Shown here: positions 10,301-20,503 of the stretch, in pieces
How positions within the stretch are numbered: the first letter of the stretch is position 1
Layout of the letters: each line of letters starts with the position of its first letter
Source of the DNA: Diplolepis rosae
Lineage: Eukaryota; Arthropoda; Insecta; Hymenoptera; Diplolepididae
Direction of reading: 5' to 3'
Assembly (NCBI GenBank): GCA_030998225.1
Contig: JAPYXD010000704.1
Location: forward strand, 9,114,001 to 9,178,000
Length of the DNA: 64,000 nt
Notes under the pieces: generated by a model
Database searches by the model: none
Told to the model about the DNA's origin: nothing
Seen by the model: the letters and a program-made list of their open reading frames with translations, nothing else
Program-made: the position numbers and the translations under genes

Positions 10301-13300
10301 TAGACCTTTTTGAAGTGAACAATTTGGCATCCCTAAGTTATTTTCGTATCTCACATATTATGGTTAAAAACATGAATTTTCGATTTTCAATAGTGCTTTC
10401 TTAATTTAAAAAAAATATACGTCTTATAAAAGAATGTAACGATTTGAATTTGTAAATGTTTTTGTAGTAAACAATTTAGTATCATAATGTTTTTTCGTAT
10501 CTCGTATAATTTAACTGAAAAATAAAATTTTTAGATAGTGACTTTTTTCAAGTTTTAACATACTGTAAATTTTCTAATTCTGGTTTAATCGAAAAATGTT
10601 ATATAGGGATATTTAATTGAAATTTATGAACACTATCAGAAATCAATAATGAAATTTTTTATTTTTATAACAACAAAAATTGCAAAAAGCCAGAAAATGC
10701 TCTCATTTTAACAATTTTGGTCGAATATGGCTGGTTAACGAACTTGTCCTTACTTTTTCGGCTCCGATAAATTATAACGAAGCTCAATTCAATCCGATAA
10801 GTCTATCGAGAGTTATGCCGCACGCGACCTACTACTACTACTAGTACTACAGATAGACAAGCAGACACTTTAATAAAAACCATTTTTTCTGACTCAGAGG
10901 GTCTCACAACGTAAAGATTTGATGGAAATTTTAAAAGTCATTTTTCACATAAAACTAATACCTTCTCATTTATGATAAGAATGTAAAAAAATAACGGATC
11001 AAATAAAATGCGGTTTTTGTAATTTTTTTTTCATGATAGAATGACATTTTTAGTTGACAAATTTACTGTGCGAAACTAAAGTAAATACTAGACGGAAATG
11101 ACCGGGAATTTTCAGACACCGGGTAAAAGAAATTACGGAATTGTTTTGTTTTACATATATTTCTGAACATATTCATATAGGTATATTAATATAACGGTTG
11201 AGGAAAAAAGTAAAGCCATTAAATCAACTGATACACATGAAAAATTGTTTTGTTTAAAACCGGGAAATTCCTTTGATGCCCGAAAAATATCGGAAAAATA
11301 CCAGAAATTTTTTTCATGTTCAAGTGTTTTGTAATATATTCCTAAATTTAATGTTGACTATCAAAATAAATTTTTTTTTCTAGGTGAACGCGCTCAATGA
11401 TTCACATCAACAGTTAATGGTTCACTGGGTCGGCGAAGGATCTAGTAATATAATTTGTCTTGCTCGAGACAGTATGTCACAGTCAAATAAGAACACTAAA
11501 AATTCAACGACAAGTCATCCCAGTGCCGTTTATATAAGTTACGATTATGGCAGCAGTTTCGAAAACAAGACTGAGAAATTTAAAGTGTCTGATGATCAGA
11601 ATGCTAGTTATGCTAGTTTGGACAAATTTTACAATCACCCAACATTCAATAATTTCGTAAGCATTATATCCAAATTAATTCGAGTATTAGCAAACTTAAA
11701 ATTAATTTAGAAATTTCCATCTTGCAGAGTGTTTTTGCGGATAGTACAAACAAATTGATTTTTATCACCAAAGATTCTGGACTTAACATTTCAAGAGTTT
11801 CCGTGTCATTTACACCGAGTGAAATTTCTTTCGACGATGAACACTATTACTTTTTGGTATTGGATAAAGTCGATCCAAAACGTAAGGTAAGTTGAAGGAG
11901 GATATTTAGACACATTGAAATGGTTTTATTTTTAATTATTACAGCAAATTGATAGTATTATTAATCAAATATAACTTTTCTTCAGCTTTGGTTAACGACC
12001 GATTTGGGAAAAAATTGGATTTTAATTCATGAATTTGTAAAAGCTTTTTACTGGACAGCTAATCGTCCAAAATCTTTGTTAATTGAGCGCGCAGAAGCAA
12101 TGGGTCATAATACAGTTGTAAATATGGGTACAGTAAATCACTGGCCTGCTCGAAATTATTCACGAGTCATCGTCGGCGTTGAAGATTTTCAAATTAGAGG
12201 AGACTACATGTTCGCTACGAAGAAACCTTCTAATGTGTGTACATTTTATATTTTTTGTTAATCATGTCCTTGTAAATATTATCATTTTTCATCTTAAAAA
12301 TGTATTTGATTGATTTTAGGTGACAAGTAATATAAATACCTTGGACCTCTATGTCTCGTATAAAAACCAGGCTTTTGTTAAAGCGCAGTTTGATACAGAA
12401 TTTCCTGCCCGAGATTATCATATTGCCGATGTGTCTCACAATCGAGTATTCATAGCTATTTCACACAGTGAAACATTGGTTAATCTATATATATCGGAAA
12501 TAATTGACAATGAACAAGCCAAGTTTGTGTTATCTCTTGAAGCAATTCTTACATTTTTCCCTAACAGCACATGGAAGGACAGTTGGTTAAAGTAAGTTTT
12601 AAAATTTATATATAAAATTAAGACTTTTCAAAAGAAATTCTCAACTTCTGTACCTACATTTTTGAATTTTTTATTAATTTCAGTGAAGTTGCAGACGAAG
12701 CTTTCACTGATCTCTACAAAGTCGAAGGCCTTCGTGGAATATATATCGCTTCTCAAGTTAAAGGATCACCAAAATCGGGTTCTATTGGTCCAGAACATTT
12801 AATTTCCTTGATCACGTTTGATCATGGAGTCACTTGGGGTCGCATCAATCCACCACAGTTTAATTACAAGGGGTACTATCTCCACTGCCCTGCGAATTGT
12901 TCATTACATCTCGGTCAAAAGTTCTCTCAGTTGTATCCAGTAACAAGAGCAGTTTCAATAATGAGTTCTAAATCTGCACCTGGTATTATAATGGCCACAG
13001 GAGTTGTTGGTACCAGTATTAAAGGACATCCAGCCCTTTATATCTCTAGAGATGCAGGTTTAACCTGGAAACAGGTTCTAGAAGATTACTATTTTTTCAA
13101 CATGGGAGATCATGGTGGTGTCTTAGTGGCAGTGAAATATTTCAAATCTCGTGGAGAGACAAGAGAAATATTGTACTCCACGAACGAAGGTGAAAGCTGG
13201 CAATCATCCGAATTTAACGATCAAATGCTAAGAATCTATGGACTTATGACGGAACCTGGAGAAAATACAACTGTGTTTACGATGTTTGGATCCGGTGCAG

Positions 13301-16300
13301 GACAACATCAGTGGCTCATAATCAAGGTAGATCTACGGAAAGCCTTCCCAAGAGTTTGCGAACCAAATGATTTTAAATTTTGGAGTCCAGCTTCGCCAAG
13401 AGAATCACTTTCTACTTGTATTTTGGGTCGGAAAGAAATTTATCAGAGAAGAGCTGCAAACGTCCGGTGCTACATTGGCGTCAACTACGATAGACCCGTT
13501 AAAATTGACACTTGTCCTTGTGACGCTAACGATTACCAATGCGATTTTGGATTTGTACGCGATAAAAACCACTCATCTCTTTCTTATCGCTGCATTCGTA
13601 ATAAAGATATAAATTTCGATCCCTACAAAATTCCTTCAGTCTGCCCTCCAGGGACATTCTACAATCGCACAAAAGGTTACATCAAAATCCCGAATGACGA
13701 TTGTTCTGGTGGTCGCGCCAGCCTCTTTGAACCCGATGAAATACCATGTCCGATGGCAGAATTGGGAGAATTTTTGCTAGTTGCACAGCGAGAACATATT
13801 TCGAGAATTGACCTTAAAACACAAAAATTAGAAATATTACCAGTTCACGGTTTGAAAAACGTTATTGCTATTGAGTTCGATTTGAAAAATAACTGCTTGT
13901 ATTGGGCTGATATAGTAAACGATACAATTGGGAGACAATGTCTCAAGGATGGCACAAGTTACCCTGAAATTCTAGTTGAAACGGATTTGAGTTCTATAGA
14001 AGGAATGGCTTTAGATTGGGTATCAAACGTACTTTACTTCGTAGACGGCGTGAAAATGAGAATTCAAATTATAAGAACAGACTTATCTTCAATGGGCAGA
14101 ATGAGAAGAACTATATTAGGACCGAATAACTTGCAAAAACCAAGAGGAATCGCAGTACATCCAGCTAGGGGATATATTTTTTGGACAGACTGGGCACCAG
14201 GAAATGCATCTGTGAATCGAGCCAATATGGATGGTACAAATGTAAAGCAGCTGTTCCATGAAGCAGTCGAATGGCCGAATGGTAAGTTTATTTATTGTTA
14301 TACATGTACTTTCACTAAGATTCTTAACATACGAGCAATATTTCTGAACTGCCTCAATTTCTGAAGTCGTTTTATTCGATTGTCTTCAAATTCTCAGAAT
14401 TTGTATTTTGTATTCATATAACAGAAGTTCACCCACCAATTTATAGATTTATATTAAATAACTAAAAATGTATGCTTTACATTAAGCGTCAATATTGAAG
14501 TAAAAAATGAATTTATGTAATTCGACCTAAGAATATTTAAAAGCTTTTAAAATTCTACGTCGAATATTCCTAGGTTAATTTGGTTTATATTAGTAATTAC
14601 TATAATAATAAAATTTGTCTTTTTAATTTTTATGTTAAATTTCATGCTAAATCTAGAAAAGGGGCTGTGAAAATTTAAAAATATTGAAGAAAAAAGTAAA
14701 TTTTCTGTTTTCTAAATCTATACAAAGTGCATGAAGTTGAAAATGAGAATTAAATATGCTCGTTTCGACAAAAAAAAACCTCTGAAATCTTATTCGATTT
14801 ACTAATCAAAATCAAAGTAATTTAGACTTACTGGACGCAGAAGTTTGCAAACTTTTGCAAACCTTAGAATGTTCCAAGCTTAACATCGTGAATTCGTTTT
14901 CTACTCCAAACTTTCCGGCCTTGGTGCATAATAATTTATCTTTTCTTCATATTTAGTTATGAAATAAATTATTTTTGAGTTTAAAAAGGTTGAGAAATTT
15001 TTTTTAAAACGTTCATAAATTATAGATTCATAAAAAATATTTCAAGGTTTAAGATGCAATCTTTAATTATATCAGTCATTAGACAACTAATTGTTTCAAG
15101 AGCTTTAAAAATTTTTATTTTCAAAATCTGAACATTTTTGGTTGAATTTTTTATTGACCTTTCTTACGATAATTTAAAATATGTCTATCATTATGCAAAT
15201 TTCTTATATTTTTACAATAAAACATAACATGGTATATTTTTTTACATATACTTCAATAGCAATTCTGTTTTTTGCATAATCATATTAACAAAGCAGGTAT
15301 AAAATAAAAATTTCAAATTCCAGGGATAACTATCGACCATGTAGCAGAACGAATTTATTGGGTTGATGCTAGAGAGGATTATATCGGTTCTTCTGATTTT
15401 GACGGAAAGAATTTTAAGAAAATAATTTCTCAAGACGAGCGTGTTTCACATCCATTTGCCGTATCCGTCTTCAAGGACAACATGTATTGGGACGATTGGA
15501 AGCAGTCAATGATATTCGTAGCTGATAAAGATCACGGTCGTGGAATATCAATAATAATAGGACAACTAGCCGGACTCATGGACCTCAAAGTCTTTGCACA
15601 TAGCATTCAGACAGGCACGAACAAATGCGCTAATAGTACCTGCTCTCATATTTGCCTAGGTGCTCCCGAAGACAGTTTTGTTTGTCTTTGTCCTGACGGT
15701 ATGGTTATGACTAACGGAAAATGCATGTGTCCTGGCGGAGTTGCTCCTTTCCCTAATTCTACCTGTCCGAGAATCGCAAATACCTGCTCAGCAAATCAAT
15801 TCGCATGTGATAATGGAGTTTGTATTTCTGAATTCTGGAAGTGTGACGGTGACAACGATTGCGGAGACAACTCAGATGAAAGACATTGCAACAAAGCTAC
15901 TTGCGGTCCACACAACTTCGAGTGCGATGACAATAAATGCATTCCAAACTATTGGGTTTGTGATCTTGATAGGGACTGCATAGACGGCAAAGACGAAATG
16001 AACTGCTCCTATGCCAACTGCACAGAAACACAATTCAAGTGCGACAATGGCCGCTGTATTTCTCACAGGTGGTTCTGCGACGGAGAAGATGACTGCCGAG
16101 ATGGTTCTGATGAAAAGAACTGCGCTAAACCAATACAGCCAAGTATTTGCAAGTCCGATGAGATAGCTTGTGCTAAAGATTCTATGTGTATACCAAGAAC
16201 CTGGAAATGCGATGGGGAGAACGACTGTAAAGATGGAGCCGACGAGGAGGATTGTCAAAGTATGGAGTGTGAATCCTGGCAGTTTGACTGCAAGGATCGA

Positions 16301-19300
16301 AAGCAACAGCACCGTTGTATTTACCGTTCCTGGGTCTGTGACGGCGATAAAGATTGTGACAATGGACTCGACGAAGAAAATTGCACGTCTGTAATCCCAC
16401 CGCCTATACTTCCTCCTATTCTACCAACTAATTCATGCAATGATTGGATGTTCATGTGCCATAATAAAAAGTGTGTCCCATACTGGTGGAAATGTGACAG
16501 TGTTGATGATTGTGGGGACAACTCTGATGAATTGGGTTGTGGAAATTCTGAGCCTACTGAATCCCCAAATGTAACGGAACAACCTCGTGTCTGTCAGGAA
16601 CATCAATTCCAATGCTATAATGGAGATTGCATTGAACAGGCATATGTGTGTGATCGATCTCCAGATTGTTCATCGAATGAGGACGAGGCTAATTGCGATG
16701 GAATCCATGTTGGATGCCGTGATGATCAGTTTATGTGCAGGATCGACGGTAACTGTGTTCCGGCAACGAATATTTGCAATGGCATTGAGGAATGCCCAGA
16801 TGGAAGCGATGAACGTGGTTGTCGAGGTGATCAAAATCCAATCATTCCAACTGCTTCGCCTTGTTTCCTAGGTTACTTCTCTTGCGATGCAAATCGTTGC
16901 TTCCCCTTAGCATCATATTGCGACGGAAAAGCGGACTGTTATGATGGCACTGACGAGAGTGAATGCCATAATGACAAATCTCGTGTTTATCAAGCTTTGA
17001 TTATGAACGTCGACGAGCGAGCTACAAATGCAACGAGTCTTACTCTTCATTGGTGGATGCCCATATCCAATAACATCACCTTCGAGTACTTGCCTTCGAT
17101 TGCGCTAGCTGAGTCAAACGCAAAATGGACAAATGCTTCAAGCTGGGTAGAAAAAATTTATTATCAATTCAACGACTTGAAACCATACACACTCTACAAC
17201 ATGACGGTTTACGTTAGAGTAAAAGGCACGAAAACGGTTTTCCCCCCTGCTAAAAATATAGTTGCTATGACAGATGAAGGCATTCCTTCGGAACCTTGGG
17301 ATGTAAAAGTTATCCAGAAAAATGGTACGCGTGTAGAAATTTCTTGGCGACCACCTGTTTATCCTAATGGACCTATTATGGGATACGAAGGATTCATTAC
17401 GCCACCGATTCCACCGATGCAGTATTCACTACAGAAAACGTCAGTTGTTATTGAATTGCCTTTCGAAGCTGGGAAGAATTACTCTTTCTGGGTGAAGGCG
17501 AAGAATAGAGAATATGAATCTAATACGTCTAATGTTGTGATTTTAACATTTGATGGGGCTTCCAGTATTGATGATATCAAAGGTTTGGAGGTAGTAGAAG
17601 AAAAGACTACCAATAGTTCTATTACATTGAAGTGGCAAAGTGTTCCTGATGTTGATGGATACACTATTATGCCCAAGTCTCCATCACCATACCCAAACTT
17701 GAACCACAGTACCATTAATCAAAACACTAACATTTATACTGTGACTGGATTAGCCTCGGGAGTTACGTACACATTTGAAGTCTCTGCTAAGAGAAAAAAT
17801 TATTTTGGAAGACCTGCAACAATTTCTGCAACCACTAAGGGCATGCCTTTACCTACAGTAACGAATCTGCACGGTGAATTGGTCAAAGCTCAAGGAACAA
17901 CAGTTAAACTAACCTGGGATCCTCCCAAGGACAATCGGAAGATTAAGTGGCAGTATGCTGTGCATTATGCTATTATCATGCAAGATTTATATAAAGGTAC
18001 ATATTTTAGTAGAGTTGAAAAATATATTTATCACAGTATTTAAATACAATTACAGGATGGTCCACTAGGTATTTACTGACCCAAATCTCTTCCTATGTAT
18101 TATTATTATTATTATCACACGAATGAGGAAACCTCGCAAAGTAGAAAATTAAAATTTGAAATTATCTTTCTGGAAATTAAGAGCGTCAGAATTGATGAAA
18201 GAATATATTTTTATACTGATAAGCGGCTTAAAAAGGAAACTTACGTCTTGAAGTTGTATTGACTTTCATGTTTACAAAAAATATATATATCACTAAATTA
18301 GAATCATCAAAGTGAATCATCCACTGCCTTTCATTAAAGTCAAAATTAATATTTTACATTTCGCAAGGCTTCCTGAAAAGTTGCGCAACATTAAAACACA
18401 TAATTAGGTAGCCTAACTTGTCCGGTTCCATATGCATGGGATTCGTTCGTATTAATGCAAAGAGAATATTTCTCTGATATAACTGATTTAATTTTATTCA
18501 AGTTTTAATGATAATGGAAAAAGAAATAAATTCTATTTTTTAGTTGAAAAATAGTATATAAATCTATTGAGGGGATTTAAAGAAATGATTAACTATTTTT
18601 AATCAAAATTTATTTTGCTAGTTACAGGGAAAAATTTTTGCTGCTCAGAATATGAACGGGACTTTGTTTTAGTGATTTATTATTATGTAATCATATTACG
18701 AACTCATATCATATTATACAAACTCAATTATTCACCAATTAAAATCAGTAGGTACTCAGTGGACCACCCTGAAATATAATTATGTGAAATATTCTAGAAT
18801 TTTTAAATATTTAATTACAGAACCCAAGTTAATAACATCAAATAACGCTGCAACCATTCGAGATTTGGAAGCATGTAGTAAATACATGTTTGCAGTCGGA
18901 TTCAGAGATCCAAAGTATGGAGCAGGTCCTTTGAGTGAACCCTACAAAGTTGATACTCATTTTAACCCGAGAGCCCGTCCTAAACAATTAAGAGTAACAC
19001 AAACTGATAAAGCTGACACTATAGTTGTGTCCTGGAAAGCAAGCTGTCAGATTGCAGCCAATCCGATGAACTACACGGTATGTTAAAAGTACTGTTTAAA
19101 AATTCTATTATGAAAAAGAAATTTTGATTTTAACCACTGAAGCATATAAATTAAAAATCTTTCGTTTAAAATTTAAAGCATTTAAGATGTTTTTATTGTT
19201 ATAATAAATGTATTAATAGTACACGGGATTTTCTAGATATCTGTGACGGAAGTAGTTTTAAAGAAACAGTTGACCTTCACATTGAGACCAACGAATGAGA

Positions 19301-20503
19301 CTGACATGAAGCATATGTTGAAAAACATAAAGCCTGGAGGCATATATCAAATAACAGTCTCAACAGATGTTGATGGTGCCATTCCAGCCGGTCCAATTAA
19401 TTACACTGCCCCTCCAATCCAACCACCACATCAGGTATTAATTGAAAAACACCCGAAGGAGGAAAAATACATCGTGAAATGGGAGGAGCGAGATATGCCC
19501 GAAAGCATTAAGAAGGGCGACTATCACTTCGAAATTCTTGTTTCTGATGGTTCTAGTACTGTAAATGAAACTAGTGCTAAAGTTTACAAACAAAAGCAGC
19601 CCCCATTCGAATTTACGCCTAGTAATTCTGATTCTATGCAATCCATTGCTGTGCGGCTGGTCACTGAAGAAGGATATCAAAGCAAGCTGAGCGAAGTTAT
19701 TAGTATTGTAAATCCAAATGGTAAGTTTTATTCTTTTATAAATTTGAGCCGGGTCCTTAAATAATTGGACAGCGGAAATAATATTAATTCTTTTTTTACA
19801 GCTAATTTACTCCCGGCATCTATAAATACATCAAATATTCTATCTCTTGCCATTCCATTATGTTTGCTCATTGTAGCATTAGGAGCAGCTCTGGGTTATT
19901 TTGTTGTTAGACACAGACGATTGTCAAATAGTTTTACACAGTTTGCCAATAGCCACTACGACACAAGAAGAGGTCAAGCCACTTTTCCTGGCACTACCGA
20001 TGGCTTGGGTAAGTGATTTATCATTAACTTTATTCAAGTTTGAATGGTTCTAGTATAAATTTATTAGGCTTTATCTTTAAAATTCTAATCTCATTCTGGG
20101 TTCATGTACCCGAATAAATTGATAATGAGTTCTTAATTATTTTAAAAATTAGATGTTTGATTTTGTTAGTTTCTAATATTTGGATTAGAATTTTCAAAGT
20201 TGCTAGCAAAATAATTATTTTAGTATGGTCTTTGCTGGAAGAAAAATGCGTAGGTAATCTTATTTTTTAAAGGAAATGATGATATGCAAATATTGAGGCA
20301 TTGATTTCAATTGTAGTATAACGTTATTTTTAAAAAAGGTGCTTAAACTTTAGTTCTGATTTTTTGAAACTTGTCGTTGAACCATGCTAAATAGCTTTAA
20401 GTATAATACAATTACTCATTAGAACGTTTGGTGTGTTATAGAAGAAGAAGACAGTCCAGTGATCAGAGGATTTTCCGATGATGAACCATTGGTAATAGCT
20501 TAA
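7049..20503 (+). CDS. SORL1: Sortilin-related receptor SorLA/LR11, 11 coding exons, 2162 residues
   Basis: A type I endocytic and sorting receptor that carries cargo between trans-Golgi, endosome and cell surface. Coding exons join 7049-7303, 11384-11656, 11728-11886, 11986-12234, 12320-12591, 12684-14281, 15324-17996, 18821-19077, 19237-19720, 19802-20008 and 20442-20503. All introns are GT-AG and phases agree. Predicted layout: signal peptide about 1-28; propeptide ending RTRR (69-72); VPS10 about 90-760 with Asp boxes; 10CC cysteines about 628-758; YWTD propeller about 765-1030; EGF-like about 1037-1075; nine LDLa repeats 1090-1483; six FN3 domains about 1488-2072; membrane segment about 2085-2109; tail 2110-2162 with FANSHY (2121-2126) and C-terminal [11 protein letters not shown]. 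Human SORL1 has about 2214 residues, 11 LDLa and six FN3, so this copy is complete but has two fewer LDLa repeats. No frameshift or internal stop is seen. The gene symbol is given by orthology to the vertebrate gene. Confidence 0.97.
7304..11383 (+). other. SorLA intron 1 (4.1 kb)
   Basis: The largest intron, starting GTGAGC and ending TTTTTTTTTCTAG. It contains a TA microsatellite (about 7833-7850), a moderately GC-rich patch at 7550-7640 with GACGGAAGCTGCGTCACGTC, and a copy of dispersed repeat R (9761-10990, same strand). Large first introns often hold enhancers, so the 7550-7640 patch is the best unique candidate here. The remainder is AT-rich. Confidence 0.8.
9761..10990 (+). repeat. Dispersed repeat R, copy 1 (in SorLA intron 1)
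   Basis: Starts TCTTTCCGCTGCAGGGACAA, a decayed form of the TCTGCCCGCTTCGCGGGC start of the 55.3-kb copy. It keeps the diagnostic blocks in order: GCGCTTCGCGC, TTAAGGCTCTATCAGCCTTA, CGTATCTCACATATTTTG repeats, CGAACTTGTCCTTACTTTTT, GTCTCACAACGTAAAG, and the terminal hairpin TTCTCATTTATGATAAGAA. The AGAC run is shortened to AGATAGACAAGCAGACAC. No ORF. Confidence 0.75.
11384..11656 (+). CDS. SORL1: SorLA coding exon 2: start of VPS10 domain
   Basis: 91 codons, phase 0 at both ends (TTTCTAG|GTGAAC and AATTTC|GTAAGC). It encodes [19 protein letters not shown] and the first Asp box, SYDYGSSF, matching the opening VPS10 propeller blades of SorLA. The insert [16 protein letters not shown] is longer and more polar than in vertebrates. 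Confidence 0.93.
11728..11886 (+). CDS. SORL1: SorLA coding exon 3: VPS10 domain
   Basis: 53 codons, phase 0 (CTTGCAG|AGT and CGTAAG|GTAAGT). It begins [18 protein letters not shown], a conserved propeller strand pair. The upstream intron is only 71 bp. Confidence 0.92.
11986..12234 (+). CDS. SORL1: SorLA coding exon 4: VPS10 domain
   Basis: 83 codons, phase 0 (TTCAG|CTTTGG and TCTAAT|GTGTGT). It contains Asp box [11 protein letters not shown] and [17 protein letters not shown], both strongly SorLA-like. Confidence 0.92.
12320..12591 (+). CDS. SORL1: SorLA coding exon 5: VPS10 domain
   Basis: 272 bp, phase 0 to phase 2 (GATTTTAG|GTGACA and GGTTAAA|GTAAGT). It encodes [20 protein letters not shown] and NLYISE. 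The split codon with exon 6 gives Asn 403. Confidence 0.92.
12684..14281 (+). CDS. SORL1: SorLA coding exon 6: end of VPS10, 10CC module, start of YWTD propeller
   Basis: 1598 bp, an unusually large exon (AATTTCAG|TGAAGT to CCGAATG|GTAAGT). It encodes Asp boxes [22 protein letters not shown] and [10 protein letters not shown], then the cysteine-rich 10CC module (about residues 628-758, including DYQCDFGF and DDCSGG), then the first YWTD blades (CLYWADI, LYFVDG, IFWTDW). In vertebrates the same protein is split over many exons, so introns were lost here or gained there. Confidence 0.95.
14282..15323 (+). other. SorLA intron 6 (1.0 kb)
   Basis: GT-AG, phase 1. A short inverted repeat (CGACCTAAGAATATT and AATATTCCTAGGTTAA, about 14523-14580) is the only structure seen. 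The rest is AT-rich and featureless. Confidence 0.85.
15324..17996 (+). CDS. SORL1: SorLA coding exon 7: YWTD end, EGF, nine LDLa repeats, FN3 domains 1-4
   Basis: 2673 bp, one exon (CCAG|GGATAAC to ATAAAG|GTACAT). It begins [14 protein letters not shown] and NMYWDDW (last YWTD blades), then an EGF-like module ([12 protein letters not shown]). Nine LDLa repeats follow (residues 1090-1483), most ending CDGxxDCxDGSDExxC with the calcium acidic residues intact. Repeat 7 ([16 protein letters not shown]) and repeat 8 ([16 protein letters not shown]) are the most divergent. FN3 domains 1 to 4 follow, the fourth being cut by intron 7. A proline-rich linker [10 protein letters not shown] separates LDLa 5 and 6. 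Confidence 0.96.
17997..18820 (+). other. SorLA intron 7 (824 bp), mostly one inserted element
   Basis: GT-AG, phase 1, GTACAT to TTAATTACAG. Nearly all of it (18042-18782) is the transposon-like insert described separately. Without it the intron would be about 95 bp, similar to introns 2-5 and 9. Confidence 0.85.
18042..18782. mobile_element. Non-autonomous DNA transposon inside SorLA intron 7
   Basis: The element spans 18053-18771. The left end CAGGATGGTCCACTAGGTAT and right end GTACTCAGTGGACCACCCTG are imperfect inverted repeats of about 26 bp. The flanks AAATACAATTA (18042-18052) and AAATATAATTA (18772-18782) are an 11-bp direct repeat with one mismatch, a likely target duplication. CAGG...CCTG ends resemble hAT, but that family makes 8-bp duplications; 9-11 bp is more Mutator-like. 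No ORF. Confidence 0.7.
18821..19077 (+). CDS. SORL1: SorLA coding exon 8: FN3 domains 4-5
   Basis: 257 bp, phase 1 to 0 (TTACAG|AACCCA and ACACG|GTATGT). The split codon gives Glu 1827. It encodes the end of FN3 4 ([10 protein letters not shown]) and the start of FN3 5 (IVVSWKA). Confidence 0.92.
19237..19720 (+). CDS. SORL1: SorLA coding exon 9: FN3 domains 5-6
   Basis: 484 bp, phase 0 to 1 (TTCTAG|ATATCT and CAAATG|GTAAGT). It includes [11 protein letters not shown], the vertebrate-like LEPGGKYHI position of FN3 5, and FN3 6 with YIVKWEE and several N-glycosylation sequons. Confidence 0.92.
19802..20008 (+). CDS. SORL1: SorLA coding exon 10: transmembrane helix and FANSHY tail motif
   Basis: 207 bp, phase 1 to 1 (TTTACAG|CTAATT and CTTGG|GTAAGT). 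A 25-residue hydrophobic span (residues 2085-2109) is followed by the stop-transfer RHRRLS. FANSHY (2121-2126) is the known VPS26/retromer-binding motif of vertebrate SorLA and is identical here. That argues the endosome-to-Golgi retrieval role is retained. Confidence 0.95.
20442..20503 (+). CDS. SORL1: SorLA coding exon 11: acidic C-terminal sorting signal
   Basis: 62 bp from TTATAG|AAGAAG to TAA. It encodes an acidic cluster EEED and the terminus [11 protein letters not shown], which parallels the GGA- and AP-1-binding end of vertebrate SorLA (GFSDDVPMVIA). The separate short last exon is conserved in type. Confidence 0.93.

Noticed and set aside
15741..16871. Several ORFs of 66-146 codons on both strands inside SorLA exon 7
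   Set aside because: Out-of-frame reads of the repetitive cysteine-rich LDLa coding sequence.
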